Source: Nocardioides nematodiphilus
GTDB lineage: Bacteria; Actinomycetota; Actinomycetes; Propionibacteriales; Nocardioidaceae
Assembly: GCF_020216525.1 (NCBI RefSeq)
Contig: NZ_JAIWOY010000002.1
Location: 434,001-498,000, forward strand
Length of the DNA: 64,000 bases
Direction: 5' to 3'
Shown piece after piece: positions 35,026-48,353 of this stretch. Both the position numbers and the translations under genes were made by a program. The number at the start of each line of letters is the position of its first letter. The stretch's first letter is position 1. The notes under the pieces are model-generated. The model searched no databases, was not told the DNA's origin, and was given only the letters and a program-made list of their open reading frames with translations.

Positions 35026-35817
35026 TCAGCGCCCCTCGAAGACGGCCTTGCCGGGGCCGTTCGCCAGGAAGGACGACATGCCCGTACGGGCGTCCTCCGT
35101 GGCGAAGACGGCCGCGAACTGCTGCTGCTCGATGCCCAGGCCGGTGGTCAGGTCGGTCTCCAGGCCGCGGTCGATGCACTCCTTGGCGGCTCGCAGCGCG
35201 AGCGCGGCGGCGCCACCGAACTGCTTGGCCCACGCGAGCGCCTCGTCGTACACGCTCTCGGCGGGGACGACCCGGTCGACCAGTCCGATGGCGAGCGCCT
35301 CGTCGGCCTTGACGAAGCGGCCGGTGAAGATCAGGTCCTTGGCGCGGCTCGGGCCGATCAGCCGGGCCAGGCGCTGGGTGCCGCCGGCGCCGGGGATGAT
35401 GCCGAGCAGGATCTCGGGCTGGCCGAAGGTGGCGTTGTCAGCCGCGATCCGCAGGTCGCAGGCCAGCGTCAGCTCGCAGCCACCGCCGAGCGCGTAGCCC
35501 GTGACCGCGGCCACCGTCGGCTTGGGGATGTCGGCGATCGCGGTGGCCGCCGCCGACACGCCGCGGGTCGCCTTCACCATGTCCGCGTACGACATCTCCG
35601 ACATCTCGGCGACGTCGTTGCCTGCGGCGAAGAGCCGCTCGCCGCCGTACACGACGACCGCGCGGACGTCGTCACGCTCGGTCGCCTCGGCGCACGCCGC
35701 ACGCACCTCGGCCTGCACCTGCAGGCTGATCGCGTTCATCTTCGGTCGATCCAGCCGGAGGGTGGCGACGCCGTCGGCCACCTCGAGGCGGACGAACTCG
35801 CCGGTGAAGTCACTCAT
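35026..35817 (-). CDS. Enoyl-CoA hydratase
   Basis: 263 residues from the ATG at 35817. Crotonase fold: oxyanion-hole FAAGNDVAEM (63-72) and ALGGGCELTLACD (109-121). Both catalytic acids are present, Glu115 and Glu135 (FGQPEILLGIIPGAGG). It hydrates 2-enoyl-CoA in beta-oxidation. Its neighbourhood (ETF) supports fatty-acid or short-chain acyl-CoA catabolism. Divergent from glgX, whose start is only 28 bp away. Confidence 0.93.
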   Translation of the reverse strand: MSDFTGEFVRLEVADGVATLRLDRPKMNAISLQVQAEVRAACAEATERDDVRAVVVYGGERLFAAGNDVAEMSEMSYADMVKATRGVSAAATAIADIPKPTVAAVTGYALGGGCELTLACDLRIAADNATFGQPEILLGIIPGAGGTQRLARLIGPSRAKDLIFTGRFVKADEALAIGLVDRVVPAESVYDEALAWAKQFGGAAALALRAAKECIDRGLETDLTTGLGIEQQQFAAVFATEDARTGMSSFLANGPGKAVFEGR

Positions 35818-35845
35818 GTTCCTGACGATAGGGGCATCTGACACG

Positions 35846-38053
<2,208 letters not shown>

Positions 38054-38056
38054 CCC

Positions 38057-38071
38057 GGCGGCCGGGCCGCC
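38057..38071. terminator. Bidirectional hairpin between glgX and glgP
   Basis: GGCGGC/GCCGCC stem with CGG loop, filling the gap between the glgX stop (38051-38053) and the glgP stop (from 38072). Short but pure GC. No U tract on either side. Confidence 0.5.
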
Positions 38072-40681
38072 CTAGGCGAGCGCGACCAGTCCCAGCTCGG
38101 CCGGGGTGGCGAGCCGGACGTGGCGCGGCACCACGCGGACGGTGTAGCCGAAGCCGCCGGCACGCTCGAGGGTGAGCGAGCCGCCGAAGCAGTACCGACC
38201 GCCGTCGTAGCTCTCGGTGAGTCCCAGCGCGGTGGTGGTGCGCTCGACGATCAGGTCGCTCTCGTCGGTACGACCGTGCACCAGCTGCACCTCGACGTCG
38301 TCGGGCGTCAGGTCACCCAGCGCGACATAGGCCCGCACCCCCAGCACGCCGCCCACCTCGGGGTGGCGCGGCGCGACCCCCTCGACGTGCTCGACGCGCA
38401 CGTCGCGCCACCCGCCCCGGACCCGCTGCTTCCACTGGGCCAGCTCCCGGGCGCAGGCGAACCTGGCGGAGGCGTCCGCGGCGTCGGCGTCGACCAGCGC
38501 CCGGCGCGACTCCGCGGCCGGCACGTAGAGCTCCCGCACGTACTCGCGCACCATCCGGGTGGCGAGCACCTTCGGGCCCAGCGAGGTCAGGGTGTGGCGC
38601 ATCATCTCGACCCAGCGCACCGGCACGCCGTCCTCGTCACGGTCGTAGAACCTCGGCGCGACCTCGTGCTCGATCAGGTCGTAGAGGGCAGCGGCCTCGA
38701 GGTCGTCACGGCGATCGGGGTCGCCGGCCACCGCGGGCTCGTCGACGGACGGGATCGCCCAGCCGTTGGCGCCGTCGTACCACTCGTCCCACCAGCCGTC
38801 GAGGATCGACAGGTTGAGGCCGCCGTTCAGCGCCGCCTTCATCCCGGAGGTGCCGCAGGCCTCGTACGGGCGCAGCGGGTTGTTCAGCCAGACGTCGCAG
38901 CCCGGATAGAGCGGCTGCGCCATCGCGATGTCGTAGTTGGGGAGATAGACGATCCGGTGCCGCAGCTCGGGATCGTCGGTGAGCCGGACGACGTCCTGGA
39001 TCAGCTTCTTGCCGCCGTCGTCGGCAGGGTGGGCCTTGCCCGCGATGACGAGCTGGACGGGGCGCTGCGGATCGGTCAGGAGCCGCTTGAGCCGCTCGGG
39101 GTCGCGCAGCATCAGCGTGAGCCGCTTGTACGAGGCCGCGCGCCGCGCGAAGCCGATCGTCAGCACGTCCGGGTCGAGCGCCTGCTCCACCCAGCCCAGC
39201 TCGGCGGCAGCCATCCCGCGCTTGAGGTTCGAGGCGCACAGCCGCCGGCGGGCGTCCTCGACCAGGCGGGCGCGCAGCGTCCGCTTGAGCGAGAAGACCC
39301 GCTCGGCCGGGATCGCCTCGATGGCGGCGGCGAACGCCTCTGCGTCCTGGGCGTCGGCATCGGCTCCCGTCTCGGCGCCCAGGGCGAGCAGCTCACGGGC
39401 CACCCAGGTCGGGGCGTGCACGCCGTTGGTGATGGAGCCGATCGGCACGTCGGACTCGTCGAAGGCCGGCCAGAGCCCGTTGAACATCTCCCGGCTGACG
39501 TGGCCGTGCAGCTGCGAGACGCCGTTGGCGCGCTGCGCGAGCCGGAAGCCCATCACCGCCATGTTGAAGACGCCGGGGTCGCCGCCTTCGTAGTCCTCGG
39601 CTCCGAGGGCCAGCAGCCGGTCCAACGGCACGCCGGGCACGGCGCCGGAGCCCTCGGCGAAGTACTGCTCGACCAGGGTCCGCGGGAAGCGGTCGATGCC
39701 GGCGGGCACGGGCGTGTGGGTGGTGAAGACGGTGGAGGCGCGCCCGATCTCGAGGGCGGTGTCGAGGTCCAGCCCCGGACCCTGCGGGTCGACCGTCAGC
39801 TCGCGGATGCGCTCGATGCCGAGGAAGCCGGCGTGGCCCTCGTTGGTGTGGAAGACCTCGGGTGTCGGGCAGCCGGTGATCCGGCTGTGCACCCGCAGCG
39901 CCCGGACGCCACCGACGCCGAGGAGGATCTCCTGGCGCAGCCGGTGCTCGGAGTTGCCGCCGTACAGCCGGTCGGTGACGCCACGCAGGGTCTCGGTGTT
40001 CTCCTCGACATCGGTGTCGAGCATCAGGAGCGGCACCCGGCCCACCGAGGCGACCCAGATCCGCGCGGTCAGGTGCTGGCCGTCCGGCAGGTCGATGCCG
40101 ATCGTGGCGCGGGTGCCGTCGGCCTCGCGCAGGGCGGCGATCGGCAGCCCGACCGGGTCCAGCAGCGGGTAGGCCTCCTGCTGCCAGCCCTCCCGGGAGA
40201 GCGACTGGCTGAAGTAGCCGTGCTTGTAGAGCAGGCCGACGCCGACGATCGGGACGCCGAGGTCGCTGGCCGCCTTGAGGTGGTCGCCCGCCAGGATGCC
40301 GAGGCCGCCAGAGTATTGCGGCAGGGCCGCGGCCACGCCGTACTCGGGTGAGAAGTAGGCGATGGAGCGCGGGCCCTGCGCCATCTCGCGCTGGTACCAG
40401 CGGTCCTCCGTCAGGTAGCGCTCCAGGCCGCGTCGCGCGTCACCGAGGCGGGCGAGGAAGGCCTCGTCGCCCGCGAGCACGCCGAGCCGCTCACGCGAGA
40501 CCTGGCCCAGTAGCCGCACCGGGTCGTGCTCGACGCTCTCCCACACCTCGGGGTCGACGGCAGCGAAGACGTCCTGCGTCGGTGGGTGCCAGGACCAGCG
40601 GAGGTTGCCGGCGAGCACGCCGAGCGCCGAGAGCGGCTCGGGGAGGACGGGACGGACCGTGAAATGACGGATCGCTCGCAT
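38072..40681 (-). CDS. glgP: Alpha-glucan phosphorylase (GlgP, DUF3417 type)
   Basis: 869 residues. N-terminal DUF3417 helical domain (LRWSWHPPTQDVF). Phosphorylase core includes ILAGDHLKAASDLG, HTNEGHAGF, FTTHTPVPAGIDRF and the pyridoxal-lysine stretch ACGTSGMKAALNGGL near 615. It phosphorolyses alpha-1,4-glucan to glucose 1-phosphate. Convergent with glgX, so synthesis and degradation genes flank one site. Its start is 65 bp from a perfect TTACC-N4-GGTAA palindrome (40746). Confidence 0.94.
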   Translation of the reverse strand: MRAIRHFTVRPVLPEPLSALGVLAGNLRWSWHPPTQDVFAAVDPEVWESVEHDPVRLLGQVSRERLGVLAGDEAFLARLGDARRGLERYLTEDRWYQREMAQGPRSIAYFSPEYGVAAALPQYSGGLGILAGDHLKAASDLGVPIVGVGLLYKHGYFSQSLSREGWQQEAYPLLDPVGLPIAALREADGTRATIGIDLPDGQHLTARIWVASVGRVPLLMLDTDVEENTETLRGVTDRLYGGNSEHRLRQEILLGVGGVRALRVHSRITGCPTPEVFHTNEGHAGFLGIERIRELTVDPQGPGLDLDTALEIGRASTVFTTHTPVPAGIDRFPRTLVEQYFAEGSGAVPGVPLDRLLALGAEDYEGGDPGVFNMAVMGFRLAQRANGVSQLHGHVSREMFNGLWPAFDESDVPIGSITNGVHAPTWVARELLALGAETGADADAQDAEAFAAAIEAIPAERVFSLKRTLRARLVEDARRRLCASNLKRGMAAAELGWVEQALDPDVLTIGFARRAASYKRLTLMLRDPERLKRLLTDPQRPVQLVIAGKAHPADDGGKKLIQDVVRLTDDPELRHRIVYLPNYDIAMAQPLYPGCDVWLNNPLRPYEACGTSGMKAALNGGLNLSILDGWWDEWYDGANGWAIPSVDEPAVAGDPDRRDDLEAAALYDLIEHEVAPRFYDRDEDGVPVRWVEMMRHTLTSLGPKVLATRMVREYVRELYVPAAESRRALVDADAADASARFACARELAQWKQRVRGGWRDVRVEHVEGVAPRHPEVGGVLGVRAYVALGDLTPDDVEVQLVHGRTDESDLIVERTTTALGLTESYDGGRYCFGGSLTLERAGGFGYTVRVVPRHVRLATPAELGLVALA

Positions 40682-40745
40682 GTCCTCGAACGTAACGCTG
40701 AAGACGGATGGGCAACACCCCGAAGGTGACCAGGCCGCCCGCCGA

Positions 40746-40759
40746 TTACCTGTGGGTAA
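40746..40759. promoter_or_regulatory. Perfect TTACC-N4-GGTAA palindrome
   Basis: TTACCTGTGGGTAA, 47 bp upstream of the membrane-protein start at 40807 and 64 bp from the glgP start on the other strand. The most symmetric of the four sites sharing this pattern. It could regulate either gene. Confidence 0.55.
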
Positions 40760-40806
40760 CCTGCGGTCTTCCCGTGAGCCGCACCCCAGGAAGGGAGAGC
40801 ACCACC

Positions 40807-41718
40807 ATGTCGTCTCTCGGCCATACCGATCACACGCCCGGCGCGGGCATCCACATCCCGTCGGGGCTGGAGGGGCGCGCGACCGCGCCGCTGCTGCGCG
40901 TCATGCTCGGACTGACGGCGGCCGCGGCGGCGTTCATCGGCCTGATCGCCTTCGTGGGCGGGCTGATGGCCGGCGGCCGACTGACGTGGTTCTCCTGGAC
41001 GATCGAGAGCCCCGTGACGGCCGCGCTGCTCGGTGCCGGCTTCATCGGGGCCGTGCCGATGCTGCTGCACTGCGTCACTCGGGTGCTCTGGGAGGAGATC
41101 CGGGTTCCGGTCATCGCCGTCGCCTCGGTGCTGACCCTGATGACCGTCGTCACCATCGGCGACATCGGCCGTACGGGGGTCACGACCGGCAGCATCATGG
41201 ACCCCGCCTTCCTGCTCGGCGCGGCCTGGCTGCTCGGTGTCGGCGGCCTCACCCTCGGCACGCTCGCCGCGCTCTGCCTCCAGCTCTTCGAGCCCGCGCT
41301 GCCGCTGCGCCGGCTCGCCGCACTCCCCCGCTGGACCCTGCCGCTGATCGCCCTGGAGGGCACCGGACTGGCAGGGCTCGGCTTCGGGCTCCTCGCCACG
41401 CCGCGCTTCTGGGCCCAGCAGATGCCGTGGCGGATGAACGCGATCGACGCCCGGATGATCGGCGCCTGGTGTCTCGCCCTGGGTGTGGCACTGCTCGCGG
41501 CACTGGTCGAGGACGACCTGGTCCGGGTGCGGGGCGGCCTGCTCGGCGTCACCGGCATCGGCACCCTCGCGCTCGTCGCGCTCGCCGTGCGCCACCGCCA
41601 GGTCGACTGGTCCGGCTGGGCGGCGTGGAGCGGCCTCGCGCTGATCGCGGGCATGACCGCGACCGGTTTCGTCGGCGGCATGCTGGCACGCCGCGCCGTT
41701 GCGGTCGCGAAGGCCTAG
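40807..41718 (+). CDS. Polytopic membrane protein, function unknown
   Basis: 303 residues from the ATG at 40807, preceded by a good ribosome site (AGGAAGGGAGAG). Eight or nine hydrophobic segments (first about 32-55), short loops, no recognisable transporter motif. The N-terminal 25 residues are polar with several His. I do not recognise the family. Ends with a 4-bp antiparallel overlap with arsC (stops at 41716-41718 and 41715-41717). The palindrome in its promoter links it to the fatty-acid-type sites. Confidence 0.72.
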   Translation: MSSLGHTDHTPGAGIHIPSGLEGRATAPLLRVMLGLTAAAAAFIGLIAFVGGLMAGGRLTWFSWTIESPVTAALLGAGFIGAVPMLLHCVTRVLWEEIRVPVIAVASVLTLMTVVTIGDIGRTGVTTGSIMDPAFLLGAAWLLGVGGLTLGTLAALCLQLFEPALPLRRLAALPRWTLPLIALEGTGLAGLGFGLLATPRFWAQQMPWRMNAIDARMIGAWCLALGVALLAALVEDDLVRVRGGLLGVTGIGTLALVALAVRHRQVDWSGWAAWSGLALIAGMTATGFVGGMLARRAVAVAKA

Positions 41719-42116
41719 CCGAGCTCGGCGAGCAGCGCCCGGACCCGCGCCTCGATGGCGTCACGGATCGGGCGTACCGCCTCGAGGCCCTGGCCGGCGG
41801 GGTCGTCCAACGGCCAGTCCTCGTACCGGGTGCCCGGGAAGTAGGGGCACTCGTCGCCGCAGCCCATCGTGATCACCACGTCAGAGGCCTGCACGGCCTC
41901 GTCGGTGATCACCTTGGGCTGCTGGCCGGCGATGTCGATGCCGACCTCGGCCATCGCCTCGACGGCGACCGGGTTGATCCGGTCGCCCGGCATCGAGCCG
42001 GCCGACAGGACGCGTACGCGGTCCCCGCCGAGCTCGCGCAGGAAGCCGGCGGCCATCTGCGAACGGCCGGCGTTGTGGACGCAGACGAAGAGGACGGTGT
42101 GCTGCGACTCGCTCAT
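41715..42116 (-). CDS. arsC: Low-molecular-weight arsenate reductase
   Basis: 133 residues. P-loop CVHNAGR (CX5R, Cys12 to Arg18) and the second cysteine pair Cys86 and Cys90 in MGCGDECPYFPG, matching the Cys10/Cys82/Cys89 relay of thioredoxin-linked enzymes. DWPLDDP with the general acid Asp follows. It reduces arsenate to arsenite. Overlaps the aquaporin gene stop by 4 bp. Confidence 0.93.
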   Translation of the reverse strand: MSESQHTVLFVCVHNAGRSQMAAGFLRELGGDRVRVLSAGSMPGDRINPVAVEAMAEVGIDIAGQQPKVITDEAVQASDVVITMGCGDECPYFPGTRYEDWPLDDPAGQGLEAVRPIRDAIEARVRALLAELG

Positions 42117-42796
42117 CGGGACTCCCGGGGCTGGGTGGTGGACTGCGGTTGCAGGAAGCGGATCAGGCCGTACGCCAGTGCGCCGCCGACCGCCTGGGCG
42201 GCGATGAAGGCCGCCACGCTGGCCGGCGCGATGCCCGCGAAGGTGTCCGACAGCATCCGCGCGATCGATACCGCCGGGTTGGCGAACGACGTCGAGGAGG
42301 TGAACCAGTAGGCCGCCACGATGTAGCCGGCCACGGCGACCGCCACCGACTCGAGGTGCGTGCGGCGCAGGGCGCCGTGGATGACCAGCATCAGGCCGAT
42401 GGTCGCGATGACCTCGGCGAAGAGATGCGCCGGCGAGGCCCGGTGGTGCGTCGCCCAGGTGACGGCCGGCAGCTCGAACATGAGGTTGGCCGCGATCGCG
42501 CCCAGCACGCCGCCAACGACCTGCGCCACCACCAGGAGGACCGCCTCGGCCAGCCAGATCCGGCCCAGTGCCATCTCGACGAGGGTGACGACCGGGTTGA
42601 AGGCCGCCGACACCGAGCCGAAGGCGATGATGAGGGCGATCAGCGCGCCACCGGTCGCCAGCGAGTTCTCCAGCAGCTGCAGGCCGACATCGTCGGGCGA
42701 GAGCCGCTGCGCCATCACGCCGGAGCCGATCACGGCCGCGACCAGGAAGCCGGTGCCGAGCAGCTCGGCGACGCCACGTCGCCACAGGTACGTCAT
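42113..42796 (-). CDS. Aquaglyceroporin of ars operon (AqpS-like)
   Basis: 227 residues, six membrane helices with two half-helix NPA-type loops: FNPVV at 66-70 (NPV instead of NPA) and ANPAV at 172-176. Arsenite enters or leaves passively through such channels; in Sinorhizobium meliloti an ars-operon aquaporin (AqpS) replaces an arsenite pump. No ArsB or Acr3 gene is present here. ATGA overlaps join it to arsR upstream and arsC downstream. Confidence 0.88.
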   Translation of the reverse strand: MTYLWRRGVAELLGTGFLVAAVIGSGVMAQRLSPDDVGLQLLENSLATGGALIALIIAFGSVSAAFNPVVTLVEMALGRIWLAEAVLLVVAQVVGGVLGAIAANLMFELPAVTWATHHRASPAHLFAEVIATIGLMLVIHGALRRTHLESVAVAVAGYIVAAYWFTSSTSFANPAVSIARMLSDTFAGIAPASVAAFIAAQAVGGALAYGLIRFLQPQSTTQPRESR

Positions 42797-43149
42797 GCGC
42801 CGACCCCGCCGAGCAGGGCCGCGACGTCGGCGAGCGCCTCGCGCCGCACCGCGTAATAGACCCACGTGCCCCGCTTGCTGCGGTCCAGCAGGCCCGCCTC
42901 GTGGAGCACCTTGAGGTGGTGGCTGATCGTCGGCTGGGAGAGGTCGAAGGCCTCGTTGAGGTCGCAGACGCACGCCTCGCCGGACTCGTGCGCGGCCACC
43001 AGCGAGAGCAGCCGCAGACGTACGGGATCGGCGAGGGCCTTGAGCAGCGGCGAGATCCGCTCGGCGGTCTCGGCGCTCATCGGCTCGGCGAGCAGCGGTG
43101 AGCAGCACGCGACCGCCTCGACCGCCGTCAGCTCCCATGACTTCGACAT
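42793..43149 (-). CDS. arsR: ArsR/SmtB-family arsenic-responsive repressor
   Basis: 118 residues from the ATG at 43149. An N-terminal Cys-Cys pair (Cys15, Cys16) plus Cys60/Cys62 (CVCDL) resembles the CgArsR site (Cys15, Cys16 with a third Cys from a later position). DNA-reading helix SQPTISHHLKVLHEAGLL and a C-terminal YYAVRREAL. It would release the operator when arsenite binds. First gene of the arsR, aquaporin, arsC operon. Confidence 0.92.
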   Translation of the reverse strand: MSKSWELTAVEAVACCSPLLAEPMSAETAERISPLLKALADPVRLRLLSLVAAHESGEACVCDLNEAFDLSQPTISHHLKVLHEAGLLDRSKRGTWVYYAVRREALADVAALLGGVGA

Positions 43150-43194
43150 ATATCCATATTGACAGACATCGATGTATCGCCGCAAGATCGGGAC
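43150..43194. promoter_or_regulatory. Divergent ars promoter/operator region
   Basis: 45 bp between arsR and the flavoprotein gene, AT-rich. On the plus strand TTGACA at 43159-43164 and CAAGAT at 43183-43188 (18-bp spacer) give a promoter whose start would coincide with the flavoprotein ATG, so a leaderless message. A 10-bp palindrome ACATCGATGT (43166-43175) between them is the likely ArsR half-site pair. Confidence 0.6.
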
Positions 43195-44541
43195 ATGACC
43201 GGTCTTCCCGTCATCGTGATCGGCGCGGGCCCCCAGGGCCTGGCCGCGGCCGCCCACCTCCTCGAGCGCGGCCTCGAGCCGCTCGTCCTCGAGGCCGGCG
43301 ACGGCCCCGGTGCCGCCGTGCGCGAATGGGGCCACGTCCGACTGTTCTCGCCGTGGCCCGAGCTGGTCGATCAGGCCGCCGCCCGCCTCCTCGAGCCGGC
43401 GGGTTGGCAGACCCCCGCGACCGGCTACCCGACCGGTGCGGAGTGGGTCGAGCGCTACCTCGCTCCGCTGGCCGCCGCCCTCGGCGAGCGGGTCTGGTAC
43501 GACACCCGCGTCACCGGCGTCTCGCGCAAGGGCCGCGACCGCCTGGTCGACGCCGCCCGGGGCGAGCAGCCCTTCACCGTGCACGTCACCGACGGCGCCG
43601 GCACGGAGCTGCGGCTCGAGGCGCGCGCGGTCATCGACGCCTCGGGCACCTGGACCACGCCGAACCCGGCCGGCGCCGATGGCCTCCCGGCGCTCGGCGA
43701 GCGCGTCCACACCGACCTCATCTCGTACGGCGTGCCCGACAGCGGCGACGCCGGGCGGTTCGCCGGCCGCCACACGGTCGTCCTCGGCGCGGGCGACTCC
43801 TCGCTCAACGCGATCATCGAGCTCGACCGGATCGCTCAGGCCCACCCCGGCACCCGGATCACCTGGGCCGTACGCCGCGGCAGCGCCGGCAACGCCTTCG
43901 GCGGCGGATCCGCCGACCAGCTTTCGCAGCGCGGCGCGCTCGGCATCCGGGCGCGGCAGGCCGTCGACGAGGGCCGTGTCGACGTGGTGGCCGGCTTCCG
44001 CGTCGAGGCCGTCGAGCGCGTCGTGACCGATGCCGGCGACCGGATCGTCCTCGTCGCCGAGGACGGTCGCCGCCTCTCCCCCGCGGACACGCTCGTCGTG
44101 CTGACCGGCTTCCGCCCCGATCTGTCGTTCCTCTCCGAGATGCGGCTCGACCTCGACCCCACCCTCGAGGCGCCGAGGGCGATCGCCGCCGAGATCGACC
44201 CGAACCTGCACTCCTGCGGATCGGTGCAGGCCACCGGTGCCCGCGACCTCGCCCACGCCGGCGAGCCGAACCTCTACCTGGTCGGCATGAAGTCGTACGG
44301 CCGGGCGCCCACGTTCCTCGCCATGACCGGCTACGAGCAGGTGCGATCGGTCGTCGCGATGCTGGCCGGCGACGTCGGGGCCGCCGAGCGGGTGGAGCTC
44401 GTCCTGCCCGACACGGGGGTGTGCGGCGGGTCGGGGCTCTACGACGACCCCGAGGGCGCCTCCGCCGGCGGCTGCTGTGCGCCCGCGCCGGCCGCACCGG
44501 TGGAGCTGCTGACGATCGGCCGTGCCCCGATCACGCTGTGA
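43195..44541 (+). CDS. FAD-dependent oxidoreductase of the ars locus, cysteine-tailed
   Basis: 448 residues. FAD-binding GAGPQG at 10-15, a second dinucleotide site VLGAGDSS (about 200) and a C-terminal GSVQATGARDLAHAGEPN segment. Similar proteins (ArsO-type) lie in many ars clusters; the reaction is not firmly known. The tail carries Cys410 and the vicinal pair Cys427-Cys428, which could bind arsenite. Divergent from arsR across the operator. Confidence 0.85.
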   Translation: MTGLPVIVIGAGPQGLAAAAHLLERGLEPLVLEAGDGPGAAVREWGHVRLFSPWPELVDQAAARLLEPAGWQTPATGYPTGAEWVERYLAPLAAALGERVWYDTRVTGVSRKGRDRLVDAARGEQPFTVHVTDGAGTELRLEARAVIDASGTWTTPNPAGADGLPALGERVHTDLISYGVPDSGDAGRFAGRHTVVLGAGDSSLNAIIELDRIAQAHPGTRITWAVRRGSAGNAFGGGSADQLSQRGALGIRARQAVDEGRVDVVAGFRVEAVERVVTDAGDRIVLVAEDGRRLSPADTLVVLTGFRPDLSFLSEMRLDLDPTLEAPRAIAAEIDPNLHSCGSVQATGARDLAHAGEPNLYLVGMKSYGRAPTFLAMTGYEQVRSVVAMLAGDVGAAERVELVLPDTGVCGGSGLYDDPEGASAGGCCAPAPAAPVELLTIGRAPITL

Positions 44542-44625
44542 CGGAAGCCTCACGGACGAGGCGCATGTTCGATTGACCACGCCCGCCCTCGCATAGGTCG
44601 ACCCGGGTCTGGTTAGTTGGTACCC

Positions 44626-46622
44626 ATGGTCGGACGCATCCCCGTCATGGACGTCATGCCCGTGGTCGACCGCGGGCGTCAGCCCGCGAAGGCGACCCTC
44701 GGCGAGCCCTTCCCGGTGCGGGCGACCGTCTTCCGGGAAGGTCACGATCGGCTCGGCTGCGAGGTGGTCGCGATCGATCCGTCCGGGAGGCGAAGGCCGC
44801 CCGTGCGGATGGAGCAGATCGCCCCAGGCACTGATCGGTACGAGGCCTGGATCACTCCCGACGCCGAGGGCGCGTGGAGCTTCGAGGTCCAGGCCTGGTC
44901 GAGCCCGCTCGGCACCTGGTTCCACGACGGCCCCATCAAGATCCGCGCCGGCGTCGACGTCGAGCTGATGTACACCGAGATCCGGCTGCTGCTGGAGAAG
45001 GTCGCCTCGGCAGGCGGGCTGAAGGAGCGCGAGCTGGACGCGATCGCGGCCGGCATCGAGGCCGCGCTCGACACCCGCCGTCCCGACGAGGCCCGCCTCG
45101 CCGTCCTCGAGGACCCGACGCTGATCGCCGTCCTGGAGAGCCGCGCGATCCGCGACCTGCTCACGGTCGAGGGCCCGTTCCCGGCGTACGCCGATCGCCG
45201 GCGCGCGCTCTTCGGCAGCTGGTACGAGTTCTTCCCCCGCTCCGAGGGAGCGACCACCGACCCGAAGACGAAGCGGCTGCTCAGCGGCACCTTCCAGACC
45301 GCCGCCAAGCGGCTCGACGCGGTCGCCGGGATGGGCTTCGACGTCATCTATCTGCCTCCGATCCACCCGATCGGCGAGGTCAACCGCAAGGGCCCCAACA
45401 ACGCGGTGATGAACCCGCCCGGCCCGGCGCCGGCCGACTGGGCCGGCAGCCCGTGGGCGATCGGCTCCAAGCACGGCGGCCACGACGCCATCCACCCCGA
45501 CCTGGGCACCTTCGACGACTTCGACGCCTTCGTCGCCCGCGCCAAGGAGCTCGACCTCGAGGTCGCGCTCGACCTGGCGCTGCAGGCCGCGCCGGACCAC
45601 CCGTGGGTGAAGACGAACCCGGAGTTCTTCACCACCCGCGCCGACGGCACCATCGCCTACGCGGAGAACCCGCCGAAGAAGTACCAGGACATCTACCCGA
45701 TCAACTTCGACAACGACCCCGAGGGGATCTACGCCGAGGTGCTGCGGGTGGTGCGGCTGTGGATGGGCCACGGCGTGCGGATCTTCCGCGTCGACAACCC
45801 GCACACCAAGCCGCTGGCCTTCTGGGAGCGGCTGCTCGCCGAGGTCCGCTCCACCGACCCCGACGTGCTCTTCCTGTCCGAGGCGTTCACCCGTCCGGCG
45901 ATGATGCACGGACTCGGGGCGATCGGCTACCACCAGTCGTACACGTACTTCACCTGGCGCACCGAGAAGACGGAGATCGAGGACTACCTCCTCGAGGTGT
46001 CCTCGGAGTCGGACCACCTGCTGCGGCCGAACTTCTTCGTCAACACCCCCGACATCCTGCACGCCTTCCTGCAGTACGGCGGGCCGGCCGCGTTCAAGAT
46101 CCGCGCCACTCTTGCGGCGATGTCCTCGCCCAGCTGGGGCGTCTACGCCGGCTTCGAGCTGTACGAGCACGTCGCGGTGCGCCCCGGCTCGGAGGAGTAC
46201 CTCGACTCCGAGAAGTACCAGATCCGCCAGCGGGACTGGGCGGCCGCGGAGGCGGAGGGCCGCAGCCTGGCGCCGTACCTCACGCTGCTCAACCGGCTGC
46301 GGCGCGAGCACCCGGCGCTGCAGCTGCTGCGCAACATCACGATCCACCACTCCGATGACGACCACACGCTCTGCTTCTCCAAGCGCGCGACCCTCCCCGA
46401 CGGCAGCGAGGACACCGTGATCGTGGTGCTCAACCTCGATCCGCACGCCGCCCGAGAGAGCGTGGTCCGACTCGACCTCGCCGCCCTCGGGCTGTCCGAC
46501 GGCGCGGCCTTCAGCGTGCACGACGAGATCTCCGGGCAGGATTGGACCTGGGGTCGGGACAACTACGTCCGGCTCGATCCCGGACACGAGCCAGCACACA
46601 TCCTCACCGTCAGGAGCATGTC

Positions 46623-46626
<4 letters not shown>
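44626..46626 (+). CDS. glgE: Alpha-1,4-glucan:maltose-1-phosphate maltosyltransferase
   Basis: 666 residues from the ATG at 44626; a TTG at 44617 is an alternative. N-terminal beta domain, GH13_3 barrel with nucleophile Asp390 ([10 protein letters not shown]) and acid/base Glu419 (LSEAF), offset by 4 from the Streptomyces coelicolor enzyme (Asp394, Glu423). It extends glucan with maltose units. First of four coupled genes (glgE, treS, mak, glgB). glgP is separated from it by the ars cluster. Confidence 0.95.
46612..46616 (+). promoter_or_regulatory. Ribosome site fixing the TTG start of treS
   Basis: AGGAG six bases before the TTG at 46623, inside the last codons of glgE. Nothing else in the treS frame upstream has a start with comparable spacing. 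Confidence 0.75.

Positions 46627-48349
<1,723 letters not shown>

Positions 48350-48353
<4 letters not shown>

Noticed and set aside
42793..46599. 1268-codon minus-strand open frame ending in ArsR
   Set aside because: Only the last 118 residues are ArsR. The rest is antisense to the flavoprotein and glgE genes with no start of its own.
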